Positions 33,976 through 47,470 of a stretch of 64,000 nucleotides of DNA are shown piece by piece. Position numbers and translations under genes: made by a program. Each line of letters begins with the position of its first letter. Within the stretch, counting starts at the first letter, position 1. Source of the stretch: Chamaelirium japonicum (Eukaryota > Streptophyta > Magnoliopsida > Liliales > Melanthiaceae); contig OX393550.1 of the NCBI GenBank assembly GCA_947650365.1, positions 54,324,879 through 54,388,878 on the forward strand, given 5' to 3'. The notes under the pieces were generated by a model. The model worked only from the letters and a program-made list of their open reading frames with translations, was not told where the DNA came from and searched no databases.

Positions 33976-36181
33976 TGTAACAACCCAAAATAAAATAATA
34001 GTTTAAAAGGTCATTATAAGAAATTTTTATACAAAATTTAAAATAAAAAACGGACTATGCCATTGCGTCCGTCTCGTCGAAACGATTAAAAACCATATAT
34101 AAACTTTTTCGTTTTGAACTCATTTAAAGCATCAAAAATTTAAAAGAAAAAGATTATATATATATATGTGTAAACTTAAATAGCCAATAAAAAGATTCGA
34201 ACCCAAGACCTTTTTATAAATTCTTAAAACAATTTCCTCTAACCAAAAAACCTTTAAGACTTTTCTGTTTAAATAAAATAAAACTAATTGTTATTATATA
34301 ACCAGAATACCAATCGACATCTGTGACCGTTCGTTTCCAAATCGGACGGCCAGAATATGAAACGACAGATTTGCAATAAAACGCCCGGGACTCTTCGTAT
34401 TCCCGGATGGCCTATATAAACCCCCCCCTCCCACAGACATCTGCACACAAGTCCTCGCGACCAAGCGGGCCCCACCATCCGCTTCCTGCCGGCCGCCGGC
34501 CGCCGCCGGCCACCACCGGTCGCCGCCCACCACCTCCGGCCGGCCACCACCACCTCCGGCCGGTCACCACCACCGGCGCCGGCCGACCACCACCTCTGGC
34601 CGGCAACCACCACTGGCGCCGCCACCATCTCTGGCCGACCACCAGCTCCGGCCGCCGCCGTCAGCACCTCCGGCCGGCCACCACCACCTCCGACCGCCAC
34701 CACCACCTCCGGCCGAGCGCCGCCTCACAACACCCCGGGTTGTCGGGTCGGGTCGGGTATGAGTTTAAACCCATTTAAATTCGGGTTTCAACCCGTTATA
34801 AAATATTAGTGCAAAAATGCAAGACGTTATATTAGAACCCATGACCTCTTTAAACTAGAGCCTAAGAAGGTTTACTCTAACCAGTAAAACAATTTATAAT
34901 TTCTGTAAAGAATCAACTAACATTAAATATATAGATTATCAAGGTAAACTGTATTGACCGTATCTTACCCATACGGACTCTGATTTGAGTTCCGTCAGAG
35001 GCGTTGGATTCGTAATGAAAAAATACACCTACTGAGATCATACAATACCATAACCGACAATTAAAAAGTAAAATTACCATTTTACCCCTAGGGTAAAATG
35101 GTCATAACCTCTTCATTCTAACTCGGAATTGAGTTCCGTCTATGGCCACGGGTTCCTAATAACAAGCTATACAAAATGAATATAAATTTAAGATATTTTG
35201 GAATTGACGAAAATGCCCCTAAAGAAGAAAACCCATTAGTTCACATCGAAAAATGTTGGAAAAATCCTAGAAAAATTTAGGATAAAAACTAACCAATTAT
35301 TAGTAACATATTTTCAGGTTTTGAGCGTACTAAAGCTTCCTTATCAGGAGTAAAAGTTTGCAACGGTTCAGGTAGGGGATTTAAACTAAGTTTGTTCATT
35401 CTAAGTATATGCTATGGAATATCGGTAATTTGCTATGGAATGGTAAATTTTGAAATACGTAATCACTTATTTGGGTGTGGGGCTGTCCCTGGCTTGTGAG
35501 CCTAAAAGATAAATCCTGGGTGTGGGGCTATCCCTAGCTGCAGGCCAAAAAGATAATCCTGGGTGTGGGGCTGTCCCTGGCTGCGGGCCAAAAAGATAAA
35601 TCCTGGGTGCGGGGCTGTCCCTGGCTGCGGGCCAAAAAGATAATCCTAGGTGTGGGGCTAGCCTTGTTGCGGACTAAAAGTACCCGGGTAAGGATTAAGA
35701 TTCCTACCCTGGCCGGAAGAGCCAAAAAGGGAATCGGGTGATTAATGTTTTAATTATTTACTTTTCGTAGTCATGTTTACTGCTTTCAATACATATTATT
35801 TAGCATGAACAAAACTAAGTCATTGGTGAGTCAGTGGATAGAACTCACCCCCCTACAGATGATGTGCACCCTACAGAGACAAACCCTGCAGGACTTGAAG
35901 AAGATGAGGAGCGATCGGGAAACGATCCAGAAGGAGTTGAGGACCCGCTGTACACCCCTTTCTACGATGATGCCAGAGCCGAAATATAAAGTGTTGTTAC
36001 AGAAGAAAAATTTAGGCCTTAGGCTTTTTGTTTTCAAGAAATGTATCAAACAATGGTTTTTATAATAAAGTGGCTCAGTTAAGTTCCAATTTTGATGGAA
36101 TTTATTTATACCAAAGTTTTTATTCATAACACCCCAGTATTATACGGGTTGAATAAATCCGTAAAATATCGGGGCGTTACA
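33976..36181 (+). mobile_element. Chain LTR 2
   Basis: This 2,206-bp LTR is bounded by TGTAACAACCC and GGGGCGTTACA. The TATA box (CCTATATAAA) lies at 34411-34420, so U3 is about 430 bp. A GC-rich CCG/CAC tract (34490-34735) makes long low-complexity open frames on both strands that are not genes. A hairpin with 12-bp arms lies at 35076-35102 and the 43-44-bp array at about 35470-35670. It serves as the 3' end of internal region 1 and the 5' end of region 2. Confidence 0.92.
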
Positions 36182-39100
36182 ACTTGGTATCAGAGCCTAG
36201 GTAATAGGTCCTAGGAATTAAAAAATTGTCTAGAAGGACATCGATAGGATAGTCATTTAACCTAGAACACAAGTTAGGCACATGTGAAGTAGATCTAGGT
36301 ACACTTAACCCTAGATAATTAAGACATTGATGACCTAAGATAATTAATTGGTAGAACAAAGCATATGTATACCTAAACTTAAATTTAGGATATCTCTTTT
36401 AAATATTTTATAATAGCTTTCGATGAGTAGGTCTGAGACAATAAATTTTGAACGCTGAAAAGTTAGTCAACCCAGAAGACAATATAATACATCGAAATTA
36501 GAATGTATGATCACTTAAAGAGAATTAGAAACTAACTAGAATTATAGGATGCCGCTTTATAACGTTATGGAAGCATACGAAGCTGTTATAAACCCTAGTA
36601 ATAACTCAATCAGGGTAAGAAATCTCTAATGAGTAACTTAATTTAAGGTCCTATCTCCTAAGACCTCTTTTTGAAAACACGTTACGACAGTATCTTAGCA
36701 GAAATAATGATCATCCGAAAGAAACAATTATTAAGTCTTTTATTAATGTAAACTTAGTCGCGTATCAAAGACTAAAACTTCTTTCCTGTGTAACCTGAAA
36801 CCTTTCCAAAGTATTAGAACCTTACCTAGGTTAATCAATCTTGATAAGAATAGGTTAACTCAGAAATTAGATTTATGTACGCCAATTACTCGAGAAAATA
36901 AAGCATCCTTGATAACTCCTATAAGAACTAAGATACTTCTCGAATGAATGTTATAGTTGAGAAGTTCATGGACTCCAACCTCAAGCGGTTAGTAACATAC
37001 AAATGATTGACACAAATAAGTAAAGTTTTTAAATATAGTCGAGTTGAATGTAGAATACTAGTCACTTCCTAGTATTTAATTTATACAAAAACATGGTGAG
37101 ATCTGGGTTAAATCATTAGTGCATAGAGAACTGATTTCGAGTACATAATTGACTTAAAAAAAAAAATTTATAACATGTACTGTGATAATTAGGGTTGAGG
37201 TTAGTCATTATTTTTCTCGAATTCAAGTTCAACGAAAAGGGCTACCTAGGAAAGGGCTGCCTGAAGTTAGGTGGAGCCGTTCCATGGGAAAAAGGGCTGC
37301 CAATTGCCAGTGTGGAGCCACCTAACGTGGAGCCGCCTAGGACTTTGACTTCGAGATCATGATAGTTTACCTCTACATCCTAAATGATCAGAGTCAAATA
37401 GTTAAAGTTTTTAATAAAAAAAAAAAAAAGTAATCGAAGTACAGATGTGAAATTAAGAACATCAAGGGATTGGATACAAGTTAGAAAAGGGAAAGCAATA
37501 GAAAACCGAAGTTTTGGCACAGACAATATTGGACAAAGATTTCGGGACAGATTAGCAGTTACTGATGCTCCTTATTTACAAGAAAGATATATTAACAGAA
37601 ACTCATTGGGCGAAATTTTTATAAGAACATCTAGGAACTACTTATAAGTTATGAGCATCCATTTTTTTGACCTCCTTTAGGAATAAAGTATATGTAGCCA
37701 TTAACAAGTTTCTCGACGGTTGTCAAGACCGAAAGGTTTTAGTCGGATTCCAAAATTTGAACCGTCCCCAAACTAGATCACTAGAATTGCCCCAACTCTT
37801 AGGTCAACTCTATTCTTATATCACTGTGGTTCCTGGTGAATACAGTAGCCAGGTACAGTTGATGTGTGAGTAGAGAAAGTCAGAAAAATTTTATTCTCAA
37901 ACCCTAGAATTTATTGCCTTATTGAATCCCATAAACAAGACACCCAAATAAGTTAATAATTACCACTTAGGAAAAAAAAAAAGATTGATATTATAATGAA
38001 AAGATTTACTATAAGAGGTTTCATGGTGAGCAAAGTAATATTTAAACTCTAAAAGGTTAACGATTAAAATTTTCTATTCAAAATATATTATCAAAGTGTT
38101 AGGAGCCCTACATCAACTTATAGAAAAAGATAGATTCCTCCAAAGAAAGCTCAAGAATTGGGGTTATTTTAAAGGAATTCAAAGAATTAAAACCCCCTGC
38201 GTTTACAGGAGAACCAGATCCTCTAATTGCAGATAGATGGCTAAAGCAAATAGGAAAAATATTAGAGACTTTGAAGGCAACGGATGAACAGAAAGTCACT
38301 TTAACTACTTATATGTTAGAAGGAGAAGCAGATTACTGGTAGGATTCTGTCAAGAGGACCCAAACTAATTTCACTTGGGAGGAGTTTATCAAAGTTTTTT
38401 TTTTTGGAAAAATATTTCTCCGATGCTGCCAGAGATAAAATGATTGCAGAATTCTTAGAACTTTTTCAAGGAAAGCTTAGTGTTTCCAGTATGAAGCCAA
38501 GTTTACTGAACTGTCACATTTTGCCCAGTATCTAATAGCCACTGAAGAACTAAAGTCCAAAAGATTTGAACAAGGTTTGAATCCTCATATTCGAACCAGA
38601 GTGGCGGTACTCCGTATTCGAAAATATGGAGAACTAGTACAATCTGCTTTAGTGGCAGAACGAGAATAGGAGGAAACTCGAAAAATATTTGAAAAGAATA
38701 GACTGAAAAGAAGTACACTATTGATAGAGTCAAATAAAAGACCAAAGATACAAGAATTTCCAACAAAGATGGGTAGTCCTCCAATATCTACAGGACCTCG
38801 GACTTGCTTCACATGCGGATCACGGGATCATTTTCAACGATACTGTCCTCGCTTGAATGGTAACATTCTAACCAGTCCTCTTTTTCGAAATGCTCCACAC
38901 GTACCTGTAGCTCGCACCGCTCAAAATCAGAAGGTGCCTGGAAAAGCATTTGCAATATCTACTGAGGAAGAATCAAACGATGTCATTAAAGGTATGAACG
39001 ATCCACTTTTAGAATATTATTTCAATTAAAAATAAGTGAGTTATAAACAGAACAATTTGAATTTTCGTAAGCACCATTTTGGAAATCTAGCTAAAGTAAC

Positions 39101-39603
39101 TTTAGACCAGGTTCGAACTATTTGTTCATATCAATTCACTTGACTAGAGACTTACAATTAAAGACAGTACCGTTAGAGTATATACTTGCCCTCACCACGG
39201 CACTTAGTGATATGGCCAAAACAAACAGAGCCTGCTGAAACTGTATACTAAGAATTGAAGATGTGGAGTGGTGGCCAAATTGAAATTGAAGAAAATTTGA
39301 TATTATATTAGGAATGGACTGGTTATCCAAATATAGGATGATGATGATGAATTATTATCGAAATAATGTTATCTTTTATAATGAATTGTTATCGGAAAAA
39401 CGTTACCTTTTAAAAACCTGAAGAAAAGGAAATAATATTCTGCGAAAGAAAGTTCGGAAAGAGAAAAGCAAAAATCTATCACTTGATGATTGGAAGAAAT
39501 TGTGAAGAAGTTACTTAGGAATTAGATCCAGAAATATACTAGTTCAATAACTGAGGTACGTACTTTAAATTTCGAGGACGAAATTTTTATTAGGGGAAGA
39601 GAA
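36182..39603 (+). mobile_element. Chain internal region 2
   Basis: The region has an uninterrupted unit layout: primer site TTGGTATCAGAGC at 36184-36196, a non-coding leader of about 1.9 kb, a gag remnant (about 38108-39029), a protease-end remnant (about 39308-39340), and a polypurine tract before LTR 3. It is very similar to regions 1 and 3 and shares their gag damage, so all descend from one already defective copy. Confidence 0.9.
38108..39029 (+). pseudogene. Chain gag 2
   Basis: Same Gag segments and CCHC knuckle (CFTCGSRDHFQRYC) as gag 1. Here the end that element A interrupts in region 1 is intact, with ...EEESNDVIKGMNDPLLEYY, which confirms the target sequence. A few breaks. Fossil. 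Confidence 0.85.
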
Positions 39604-41854
39604 TGTAACAACCCAAAATAAAATAATAGTTTAAAAGGTCATTATAAAAAAATTTTATACAAAATTTAAAATAAAAAACGGACTGCGCCATTGCGTCCGT
39701 CTCGTCGAAACGATTAAAAAGCATATATAAACTTTTTCGTTTTGAACTCATTTAAAGCATCAAAAATTTAAAAGAAAAAGATTATATATATATGTGTAAA
39801 CTTAAATAGCCAATAAAAGGATTCGAACCCAAGACTTTTTTATAAATTCTTAAAACAATTTCCTCTAACCAAAAATCCTTTAAGACTTTTCTATTTAAAT
39901 ATAATAAAACTAATTGTTATTATATAACCAGAATACCAATCGACATCTGTGACCGTTCGTTTCCAAATCGGACGGCCAGAATATGAAACGACAGATTTGC
40001 AATAAAGCGCCCGGGACTCTTCGTATTCCCGGATGGCCTATATAAACCCCCCCTCCCACAGACATCTGCACACAAGTCCTCGCGACCAAGCGGTCCCCAC
40101 CATCCGCTTCCTGCCGGCCGCCGGCCGCCGCCCGCCGCCACCGGTCGCCGCCGCCGGCCACCACCGGTCGCCACCGACCACCTCCGGTCGGCCACCACCA
40201 CCTCCGGCCGGTCACCACCACCGGCGCCGCCACCGTCTCCGACCGACCACCACCTCCGGTCGGCAACCACAACCGGTGCCGCCACCATCTCCGACCGACC
40301 ACCAGCTCCGGCCGCCGCCGCCAGCACCTCCGGCCACCACCTCCGGCCGACCACCAACACCTCCGGCCGCCACCACCACCTCCGGCCGAGCACCGCCTCA
40401 CAACACCCCGGGTTGTCGGGTCGGGTCGGGTATGAGTTTAAACCCATTTAAATTCGGGTTTCAACCCGTTATAAAATATTAGTACAAAAATGCAAGACGT
40501 TATATTAGAACCCATGACCTCTTTAAACTAGAGCCTAAGAAGGTTTACTCTAACCAGTAAAACAATTTATAATTTCTGTTAAAAATCAACTAACATTAAA
40601 TATATAGATTATCAAGGTAAACTGTATTGACCGTATCTTACCCACATGGACTCTGATTTGAGTTCCGTCAGAGGCGTTGGATTCGTAATGACAAAATACA
40701 CCTACTGAGATCATACAATACCATAACCGACAATTAAAAAGTAAAATTACCATTTTACCCCTAGGGTAAAATGGTCATAACCTCTTCATTCTAACTCGGA
40801 ATTGAGTTCCGTCTGCGGCCACGGGTTCCTAATAAAAAGATCTACAAAATGAATATAAATTTAAGATATTTTGGAATTGACAAAAATGCCCCTAAAGAAG
40901 AAAACCCATTAGTTCACATCGAAAAATGTTGGAAAAATCCTAGAAAAATTTAGGATAAAAACTAACCAATTATTAGTAACATATTTTCCGGTTTTGAGCG
41001 TACTAAATCTTCCTTATCAGGAGTAAAAGTTTGCAACGGTTCAGGTAGGAGATTTAAACTAAGTTTGTTCATGCTAAGTATATGCTATGGAATGTCGGTA
41101 ATTTGCTATGGAATGGTAAATTTTAAAATACGTAATCACTTATTTGGGTGTGGGGCTGTCCCTGGCTTGTGAGCCTAAAAGATAAATCCTGGGTGTGGGG
41201 CTGTCCCTGGCTGTAGGCCAAAAAGATAATCCTGGGTGTGGGGCTGTCCCTGGCTGCGGGCCAAAAAGATAAATCCTGGGTGTGGGGCTGTCCCTGGCTG
41301 CGGGCCAAAAAGATAATCCTAGGTGTGGGGCTAGCCTTATTGCGGACTAAAAGTACCCGGGTAAGGATTGAGATTCCTACCCTGGTTGGAAGAGCCAAAA
41401 AGGGAATCGGGTGATTAATGTTTTAATTATTTACTTTTCGTAGTCATGTTTACTGCTTTCAATACATATTATTTAGCATGAACAAAACTAAGTCATTGGT
41501 GAGTCAGTGGATAGAACTCACCCCCATACAGATGATGTGCACCCTACAGAGACAAACCCTGCAGGACTTGAAGAAGATGAGGAGCGATCGGGAAACGATC
41601 CAGAAGGAGTTGAGGACCCGCTGTACACCCCTTTCTACGATGATGCCAGAGCCGAAATATAAAGTGTCGTTACAGAAGAAAAATTTAGGCCTTAGGCTTT
41701 TTGTTTTCAAGAAATATATCAAACAATGGTTTTTATAATAAAGTGGCTCAGTTAAGTTCCAATTTTGAGGGAATTTATTTATACCAAAGTTTTTATTCAT
41801 AACACCCCAGTATTATACGGGTTGAATAAATCCGTAAAATATCGGGGCGTTACA
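39604..41854 (+). mobile_element. Chain LTR 3
   Basis: 2,251 bp, TGTAACAACCC to GGGGCGTTACA. It has the TATA box at about 40038-40046, a GC-rich tract at 40085-40395, the hairpin at 40749-40775 and the 43-44-bp array at about 41145-41345. By eye it differs from LTR 2 by a few per cent. It is shared by internal regions 2 and 3. Confidence 0.92.
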
Positions 41855-44800
41855 ACTTGGCATCAGAGCCTAGGTAATAGGTCCTAGGAATTAAAAAATT
41901 ATCTAGAAGGACATCGATAGGATAGTCATTTAACCTAGAACACAAGTTAGGCACATGTGAAGTAGATCTAGGTACACTTAACCCTAGATAATTAAGACAT
42001 TGATGACCTAAGATAATTAATTGGTAGAACAAAGCATATATATACCTAAACTTAAATTTAGGATATCTCTTTTAAATATTTTATAATAGCTTTCGATGAG
42101 TAGGTCTGAGACAATAAATTTTGAACGCTGAAAAGTTAGTCAACCCAGAAGACAATATAATACATCGAAATTAGAACGTATGATCACATAAAGAGAATTA
42201 GAAACTAACTAGAATTATAGGATGCCGCTTTATAACGTTATGGAAGCATAAGAAGCTGTTATAAACCCTAGTAATAACTCAATCAGGGTAAGAAATCTCT
42301 AATGAGTAACTTAATTTAAGATCCTATCTCCTAAGACCTCTTTTTGAAAACACGTTACGACAGTATCTTAGCAGAAATAATGATCATCCGAAAGAAACAA
42401 TTATTAAGTCTTTTATTAATGTAAACTTAGTAGCGTATCAAAGACTAAAACTTCTTTCCTGTGTAACCTGAAACCTATCAAAAGTATTAGAACCTTACCT
42501 AGGTTAATCAATCATGATAAGAATAGGTTAACTCAGAAATTAGATTTATGTACGCCAATTACTCGAGAAAATAAAGCATCTTTGATAACTCCTATAAGAA
42601 CTAAGATACTTCTCGAATGAATGTTATAGTTGAGAAGTTCATGGACTCCAACCTCAAGCGGTTAGTAACATACAAATGATTGACACAAATAAGTAAAGTT
42701 TTTAAATATAGTCGAGTTGAATGTAGAATACTAGTCACTTCCTAGTATTTAATTTATACAAAAACATGGTGAGATCTGGGTTAAATCATTAGTGCATGGA
42801 GAACTGATTCCAAGTACATAATTGACTTAAAAAAAAAAATTATAACATGTACTGTGATAATTAGGGTTGAGGTTAATCATTATTTTTCTCGAATTCAAGT
42901 TCAACGGAAAGGGCTACCTAGGAAAGGGCTGCCTGGAGTTAGGTGGAGCCGTTCCATGGGAAAAAGGGCTGCCAATTGCCAGTGTGGAGCCACCTAAGGT
43001 GGAGCCGCCTAGGACTTTGACTTCGAGATCATGATAGTTTACCTCTACATCCTAAATGATCAGAGTCAAATAGTACAAGTTTTTAATAAAAAAAAAAAAA
43101 AAGTAATCGAAGTACAGATGTGAAATTAAGAACATTAAGGGATTGGATACAAGTTAGAAAAGGAAAAGCAATAGAAAACCGAAGTTTTGGCACAGACAAT
43201 ATTGGACAAAGATTTTGGGACAGATTAGCAGTTACTGATGCTCCTTATTTACAAAAAAGATATATTAACAGAAACTCATTGGGCAAAATTTTTTTAAGAA
43301 CATCTAGGAACTACTTATATGTTATGAGCATCCATTTTTTTAACCTCCTTTAAAATTAAAGTATTTGTAGCCATTAACAAGTTTCTCGACGGTTGTCAAG
43401 ACCAAAAGTTTTTAGTCGGATTCCAAAATTTGAACCATCCCCAAACTAGATCACTAGAATTGCCCCAACTCTTAGGTCAATTCTATTCTTATATCACTGT
43501 GGTTCCTGGTGAATACAGTAGCCAGGTACAGTTGATGTGTGAGTAGAGAAAGTCAAAAAAATTTTATTCTCAAACCCTAGAATTTATTGCCTTATTGAAT
43601 CCCATAAACAAGACACCCAAATAAGTTAATAATTACCTCTTAGGAAAAAAAAAAAAAGATTGATATTATAATGAAAAGATTTACTATAAGAGGTTTCAAG
43701 GTGAGCAAAGTAATATTAAAACTCCAAAAGGTTAACGATTAAAATTTTCTATTCAAAATATATTATCAAACTGTTAGGAGCCCTACATCAACTTATAGAA
43801 AAAGATAGATTCCTCCAAAGAAAGCTCAAGAATTGGGGTTATTTTAAAGGAATTCAAAGAAATAAAACCCCCTGCGTTTACAGGAGAACCGGATCCTCTA
43901 ATTACAGATAGATGGCTAAAGCAAATAGGAAAAATATTAGAGACTTTGAAGGCAACGGATGAACAGAAAGTCACTTTAACTACTTATATGTTAGAAGGAG
44001 AAGCAGATTACTGGTAGGATTCTGTCAAGAGGACCCAAACTAATTTCACTTGGGAGGTGTTTATCAAAGTTTTTTTTTTTGGAAAAATATTTCTCAGATG
44101 CTGCCAGAGATAAAATGATTGCAGAATTCTTAGAACTTTTTCAAGGAAAGCTTAGTGTTTCCAGTATGAAGCCAAGTTTACTGAACTGTCACGTTTTGCC
44201 CAGTATCTAATAGCCACTGAAGAACTAAAGTCCAAAAGATTTGAACAAGGTTTGAATCCTCATATTCGAACCAGAGTGGCGGTACTCCGTATTCGAAAAT
44301 ATGGAGAACTAGTACAAACTGCTTTAGTGGCAGAACGAGAATGGGAGGAAACTTGAAAAATATTTGAAAAGAATAGACTGAAAAGAAGTACACTATTGAT
44401 AGAGTCAAATAAAAGACCAAAGATACAAGAGTTTCCAACAAAGATGGGTAGTCCTCCAATATCTACAGGACCTCGGACTTGCTTCACATACGGATCACGG
44501 GATCATTTTCAACGATACTGTCCTCGCTTGAATGGTAACATTCTAACCAGTCCTCCTTTTCGAAATGCTCCACACGTACCTGTAGCTCGCACCGCTCAAA
44601 ATCAGAAGGTGCCTGGAAAAGTATTTGCAATATCTACTGAGGAAGAATCAAACGACATCATTAAAGGTATGAACGATCCACTTTTAGAATATTATTCCAA
44701 TTAAAAATAAGTGAGTTATAAACAGAACAATTTGAATTTTCGTAAGCACCATTTTGGAAATCTAGCTAAAGTAACTTTAGACCAGGTTCGAACTATTTGT

Positions 44801-45275
44801 TCATATCAATTCACTTGACTAGAGACTTACAATTAAAGACAGTACCGTTAGGGTATATACTTGCCCTCACCACTGCACTTAGTGATATGGCCAAAACAAA
44901 CAGAGCCTGCAGAAACTGTATACTAAGAATTGAAGATGTGGAGTGGTGGCCAAATTGAAATTGAAGAAAATTTGATATTATATTAGGAATGGACTGGTTA
45001 TCCAAATATAGGATGATGATGAATTGTTATCGAAATAATGTTATCTTTTATGATGAATTGTTATCGGAAGAATGTTACCTTTTAAAAACCTGAAGAAAAG
45101 GAAATAATATTCTGTGAAAGAAAGTTTGGAAAGAGAAAAGCAAAAATGTATCACTTGATGATTGGAAGAAATTGTGAAGAAGTTACTTAGGAATTAGATC
45201 CAGAAATATACTAGTTCAATAACTGAGGTACGTACTTTAAATTTCGAGGACGAAATTTTTATTAGGGGTAGAGAA
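41855..45275 (+). mobile_element. Chain internal region 3
   Basis: The primer site lies at 41857-41869 (TTGGCATCAGAGC, one base off the usual form). Leader, gag remnant (43783-44704), protease-end remnant and terminal polypurine tract follow as in region 2. No pol. Fossil. Confidence 0.9.
43783..44704 (+). pseudogene. Chain gag 3
   Basis: Third copy of the chain gag with the same segment order and shared lesions as copies 1 and 2, plus a few of its own. Confidence 0.83.
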
Positions 45276-46561
45276 TGTAACAACCCAAAATAAAATAATA
45301 GTTTAAAAGGTCATTATAAGAAATTTTTATACAAAATTTAAAATAAAAAACGGACTGCGCCATTGCGTCCGTCTCGTCGAAACGATTAAAAACCATATAT
45401 AAACTTTTTCGTTTTGAACTCATTTAAAGCATCAAAAATTTAAAAGAAAAAGATTATATATATATGTGTAAACTTAAATAGCCAATAAAAGGATTCAAAC
45501 CCAAGACTTTTTTATAAATTCTTAAAACAATTTCCTCTAACCAAAAATCCTTTAAGACTTTTCTGTTTAAATATAATAAAACTAATTGTTATTATATAAC
45601 CAGAATACCAATCGACATCTGTGACCGTTCGTTTCCAAATCGGACGACCAGAATATGAAACGACAGATTTGCAATAAAACGCCCGGGACTCTTCGTATTC
45701 CCGGATGGCCTATATAAACCCCCCCTCCCACGGACATCTGCACACAAGTCCTCGCGACCAAGCGGGCCCCACCATCCGCTTCCTGCCGGCCGTCGGCCGC
45801 CGCCCACCGCCGCCGGTCGCCGCCGCCGGCCACCACCGGTCGCCGCCCACCACCTCCGGCCGGCCACCACCACCTCCGGCCGGTCACCACCACCGGCGCC
45901 GCCACCGTCTCTGGCCGACCACCACCTCCGACCGGCAACCACCACCGGCGCCGCCACCATCTCTGGCCGACCACCAGCTCCGGCCGCCGCCGCCAGCACC
46001 TCCGGCCACCACCTCCGGCCGGCCACCACCACCTCCGGCCGCCACCACCACCTGCGGCCGAGCGCCGCCTCACAGCACCCCGGGTTGTCGGGTCGGGTCG
46101 GGTATGAGTTTAAACCCATTTAAATTCGGGTTTCAACCCGTTATAAAATATTAGCGCAAAAATGCAAGACGTTATATTAGAACCCATGATCTCTTTAAAC
46201 TAGAGCCTAAGAAAGTTTACTCTAACCAGTAAAACAATTTATAATTTCTGTTAAGAATCAACTAACATTAAATATATAGATTATCAAGGTAAACTGTATT
46301 GACCGTATCATACCCATACGGACTCTGATTTGAGTTTCGTCAGAGACGTTGGATTCGTAATGACAAAATACACCTACTGGGATCATACAATACCATAACC
46401 GATAATTAAAAAGTAAAATTACCATTTTACCCCTAGGGTAAAATGGTTATAACCTCTTCATTCTAACTCGGAATTGAGTTCCGTCTGCGGCCATGGGTTC
46501 CTAATAAAAAGCTCTACAAAATGAATATAAATTTAAGATATTTTGGAATTGACGAAAATAC
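45276..46561 (+). mobile_element. Chain LTR 4, left part
   Basis: The LTR starts TGTAACAACCC. It has the TATA box at about 45709-45718, a GC-rich tract (45780-46075) and the hairpin at 46421-46447. Element B interrupts it at 46562. The LTR continues at 59331 and is cut again by element C at 59649. Confidence 0.9.
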
Positions 46562-47315
46562 TGTGGGTGCAAATTTTGGCAGAAGTTTACCGACTACCAC
46601 GGGACCCACCGGCCCTGCCTGGCCGGCCCACGAAGACTACCACGGGACCCACCGGCCCTGCCTGGCCGGCCCACGAAGACTACCACGGGACCCACCGGCC
46701 CTACCTGGTGGGCCCACAAAGACTACCACGGGACCCACCGACCCTGCCGGGTGGGCCCACGAGGACCACCGCGGGACCCACCGGCCCTGCCCGGTAGGCC
46801 CACGAGCCTGTAGAATCCCCCAGAAGACGGTAGCGGGGCCCGCCAGCTTTACCTAGAGAATCCCCAGATACGACAGCAGAAAACCGCCATTTGCCCCGGA
46901 ATTCCTCCCCGGGAATCCTATAAATAGCAGAGCCTTCGAATGTAAATGGATCGAATTCTCAGTTCTAAAAACCAGAGCTTTGGGATTTCTAACTTCCTAT
47001 CTTCCACCTCTCTTTGATCTTCTTCTCTCTTTCAAAGAGATCAGAGTGTTTTCAGTGATACTCGGCCTGTCGAGATCACTTCAACATAAGTGTTAGTGAA
47101 TTCGGGTTGCTCCCTATAGCACGGAGACATAGGCTTCGGCTGAACTCCGAGATCATATCTCGTGTTAACAATCTCTCTGATTGCATTTCTCTGTTTACAT
47201 ATCAAAGGCTTCAACTACAATCAACAGATCGAACAGCGATCTTCGACGTCAACTTCAACTCCAATTGATTGGTGCTGCGAGAGTCTTCGGGTCGGCACGA
47301 AGATTTTCCCCCACA
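46562..47315 (+). mobile_element. Element B 5' LTR
   Basis: The LTR runs from TGTGGGTGC to CCCCCACA. The U3 has five 43-bp units (46598-46810), most with GGACCCAC and TGGGCCCAC-like sites. The TATA motif CCTATAAATAGCAG lies at about 46917-46930, and the leader starts about 30 bp on. Confidence 0.93.
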
Positions 47316-47333
47316 GTTTGGCGCCGTCTGTGG
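47316..47333 (+). promoter_or_regulatory. Element B primer-binding site
   Basis: GTTTGGCGCCGTCTGTGG directly follows the 5' LTR. It is the Tat-type primer site and is conserved in element A. Confidence 0.75.
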
Positions 47334-47470
47334 GATCCGATCAAAAAGTCCAACTCTCCGCTACTACTTGATCGGTTGAACCTACAACCGATCTTGATAG
47401 TCAAACTTCCTCGCCCTCTCGGTTGATCAGACAACTGAACGGCACTCTCGTTGCACCTTTCGCTCTCTGA

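Noticed and set aside
39910-40482. Gly/Trp/Arg-rich and Pro-rich open frames in the chain LTRs (also near 16000, 34400 and 45700)
   Set aside because: They are low-complexity CCG/CAC tracts inside LTRs that vary in length between copies, with no codon conservation.
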